Assembly (NCBI RefSeq): GCF_037190085.1
Contig: NZ_JBBCJO010000005.1
Coordinates: 310,001 to 374,000, forward strand
Length of the DNA stretch: 64,000 nucleotides
From: Gemmatimonas aurantiaca
GTDB lineage: Bacteria > Gemmatimonadota > Gemmatimonadetes > Gemmatimonadales > Gemmatimonadaceae
Direction: 5' to 3'
In this document: piece after piece, positions 63,184-64,000 of the stretch
Numbering within the stretch: position 1 is the first letter of the stretch
Layout of the letters: every line of letters begins with the position of its first letter
Translations under genes and position numbers: made by a program
Notes under the pieces: generated by a model
Seen by the model: the letters and a program-made list of their open reading frames with translations, nothing else
What the model was told of the DNA's origin: nothing
The model's database searches: none

Positions 63184-63479
63184 GAACGACTTCACCACGG
63201 TACGCCGCGTTCACAATGTAGCACCTGCCGCCGGGCCATCGCGCCCGCCGGACATGGGACACTCCACGTCCGGTTGGCGAACGGCATGCCGCCCAATCTA
63301 TTGTGCGACCGATTTCATTGCACCACGCCGACCCGAACCGGCTGCGCCTGGAAACCCCGATGACCGTTGCCCAGCGCGCCGGCAGTGGGAGCGCCCCGAT
63401 TGCCGCTCGTCCGACCTCGAGATTCTCCAGTGTCATTCATGCCACGATGAACGATCCACCACGGCCGCGCCCCGTCCGT
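63184..63479. other. 296-base gap between tRNA-Arg and apt
   Basis: No gene, repeat or convincing promoter was found here; possible tRNA promoter elements cannot be chosen with confidence. Confidence 0.4.
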
Positions 63480-64000
63480 TCAGTACCTCAGCAGAGACCG
63501 TACCGTCCTGCCAGACAATGCGTCCCGTCCGTGCAGAAATCCGAGTTCGAGGACCACCGACACGGCGACCACCTCACCTCCGAGGCGTTCCACGAGACGA
63601 CAGGTCGCGGCAGCCGTGCCTCCGGTGGCGAGCACGTCGTCCACGACCGCGACGCGAGGCGGCTCACCATGACCGCCATGAAACACGTCCACGTGCATCT
63701 CGAGCACGTCCTCGCGATACTCGAGCGCGTAGGCTTCGCGTTCAGTGGTCCACGGCAGCTTGCCAGGCTTCCGGGCCGGTGCAAAGGGCACACCCAGCCT
63801 CATGGCGATGGGAACGCCGAAAAGAAATCCTCGGCTCTCCACTCCCACCACGTGCGTGACTCCCAACTCCGCCAGCGACGAAGCCATGGCGGTAACGGCT
63901 TCGGAAAGCAACGCCGGCTGCGCAAGGATCGGCGTGATGTCCTTGAACAGGATCCCGGGTGCCGGGAAATCGGGGACATCACGAACGGTGCGGGCGAGAC
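63480..64000 (-). CDS. apt: Adenine phosphoribosyltransferase (5' end outside window)
   Basis: The C-terminal ~173 residues are present; the frame is open at the window edge. It begins (partial) with a DVPDFPAPGILFKDITPIL motif, the usual Apt N-terminal region. The PRPP-binding loop is VVDDVLATGGTAAATCRLV, with VGVESRGFLFGVPIA before it. The ORF starting at TTG 63,911 is only an internal start. The enzyme converts adenine and PRPP to AMP. Confidence 0.93.
   Translation of the reverse strand, partial: LARTVRDVPDFPAPGILFKDITPILAQPALLSEAVTAMASSLAELGVTHVVGVESRGFLFGVPIAMRLGVPFAPARKPGKLPWTTEREAYALEYREDVLEMHVDVFHGGHGEPPRVAVVDDVLATGGTAAATCRLVERLGGEVVAVSVVLELGFLHGRDALSGRTVRSLLRY

Overview
The window is a stretch of high-GC, Gram-negative bacterial chromosome. 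Genes are tightly packed, often with ATGA or GTGA stop/start overlaps, and there is almost no sign of mobile DNA. A lipopolysaccharide (Kdo and Lpt) pathway, a complete 14-gene complex I operon, menaquinone synthesis by the futalosine route and a sigma-54 gene occur together. This mix, plus the overall look of the proteins, suggests a member of the Gemmatimonadota, for example a Gemmatimonas-like organism. That assignment is inference; no 16S rRNA gene is present.

Layout. 1-3.1 kb: the end of a TsdA-like c-type cytochrome gene, a Tat-exported DsrE-like protein, and the reverse-strand pair dcd and a DUF389 membrane protein. 3.2-17.7 kb: nuoABCDEFGHIJKLMN in one unbroken operon, behind a regulatory region with a palindrome, a tandem repeat and a CRP-like site. 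17.8-21.9 kb: phosphomannomutase/phosphoglucomutase and a UPF0182 membrane protein. 22.0-25.5 kb: sucCD with a clear terminator, an EIIA-CBS fusion protein and ndk. 25.5-31.8 kb: yceD-rpmF-plsX-fabH-fabD-fabG-acpP-fabF, the classical fatty-acid and phospholipid cluster. 31.8-37.1 kb: mqnE, mqnA, mqnC, ispF, a DedA protein and xerD. 37.1-40.6 kb: a looser region with a small secreted protein, a Big2-type lipoprotein, pabA/trpG, an outer-membrane-like protein bracketed by repeats, and terC. 40.8-51.0 kb: kdsB-pyrG-kdsA-kdsC-kdsD-lptC-lptA-lptB-rpoN, supplying Kdo and exporting lipopolysaccharide. 51.0-57.5 kb: two GT2 enzymes, a GT4 enzyme, a flippase-like protein and a YfhO-like protein, probably for polyprenol-linked surface glycosylation. 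57.5-58.4 kb: dapF. 58.45-59.1 kb: a 670-base non-coding region. 59.1-64 kb: all genes on the reverse strand: a YfgM-like TPR protein, a divergent UvrA-family ATPase with a tiny leader ORF, tRNA-Arg(CCT), and apt running off the edge.

The most informative feature is at 58,923-58,950: a 28-bp sequence with the arms of a dif site, the XerC/XerD recombination site in the replication terminus. One arm matches the Bacillus subtilis XerD arm as I remember it, 11 of 11. Nearly all genes to its left run rightward and all genes to its right run leftward, so both sides converge on it as expected at a terminus. DnaA-box-like motifs lie just beside it, so an origin was considered, but gene polarity argues against that. 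The window also encodes the XerD-type recombinase.

How the genes work together: complex I (nuo) passes electrons from NADH to menaquinone, whose synthesis begins with the mqn genes here; sucCD feeds the TCA cycle. The fab/pls cluster supplies acyl chains for phospholipid and lipid A. The kds and lpt genes make Kdo and move lipopolysaccharide to the outer membrane. The glycosyltransferase block probably decorates the envelope. I found no convincing new defence or mobile system. The less ordinary items are the dif region, the long N-terminal extension on LptB, the oversized LptA, the repeats around the outer-membrane-like gene, and the leader ORF before the UvrA-like gene.
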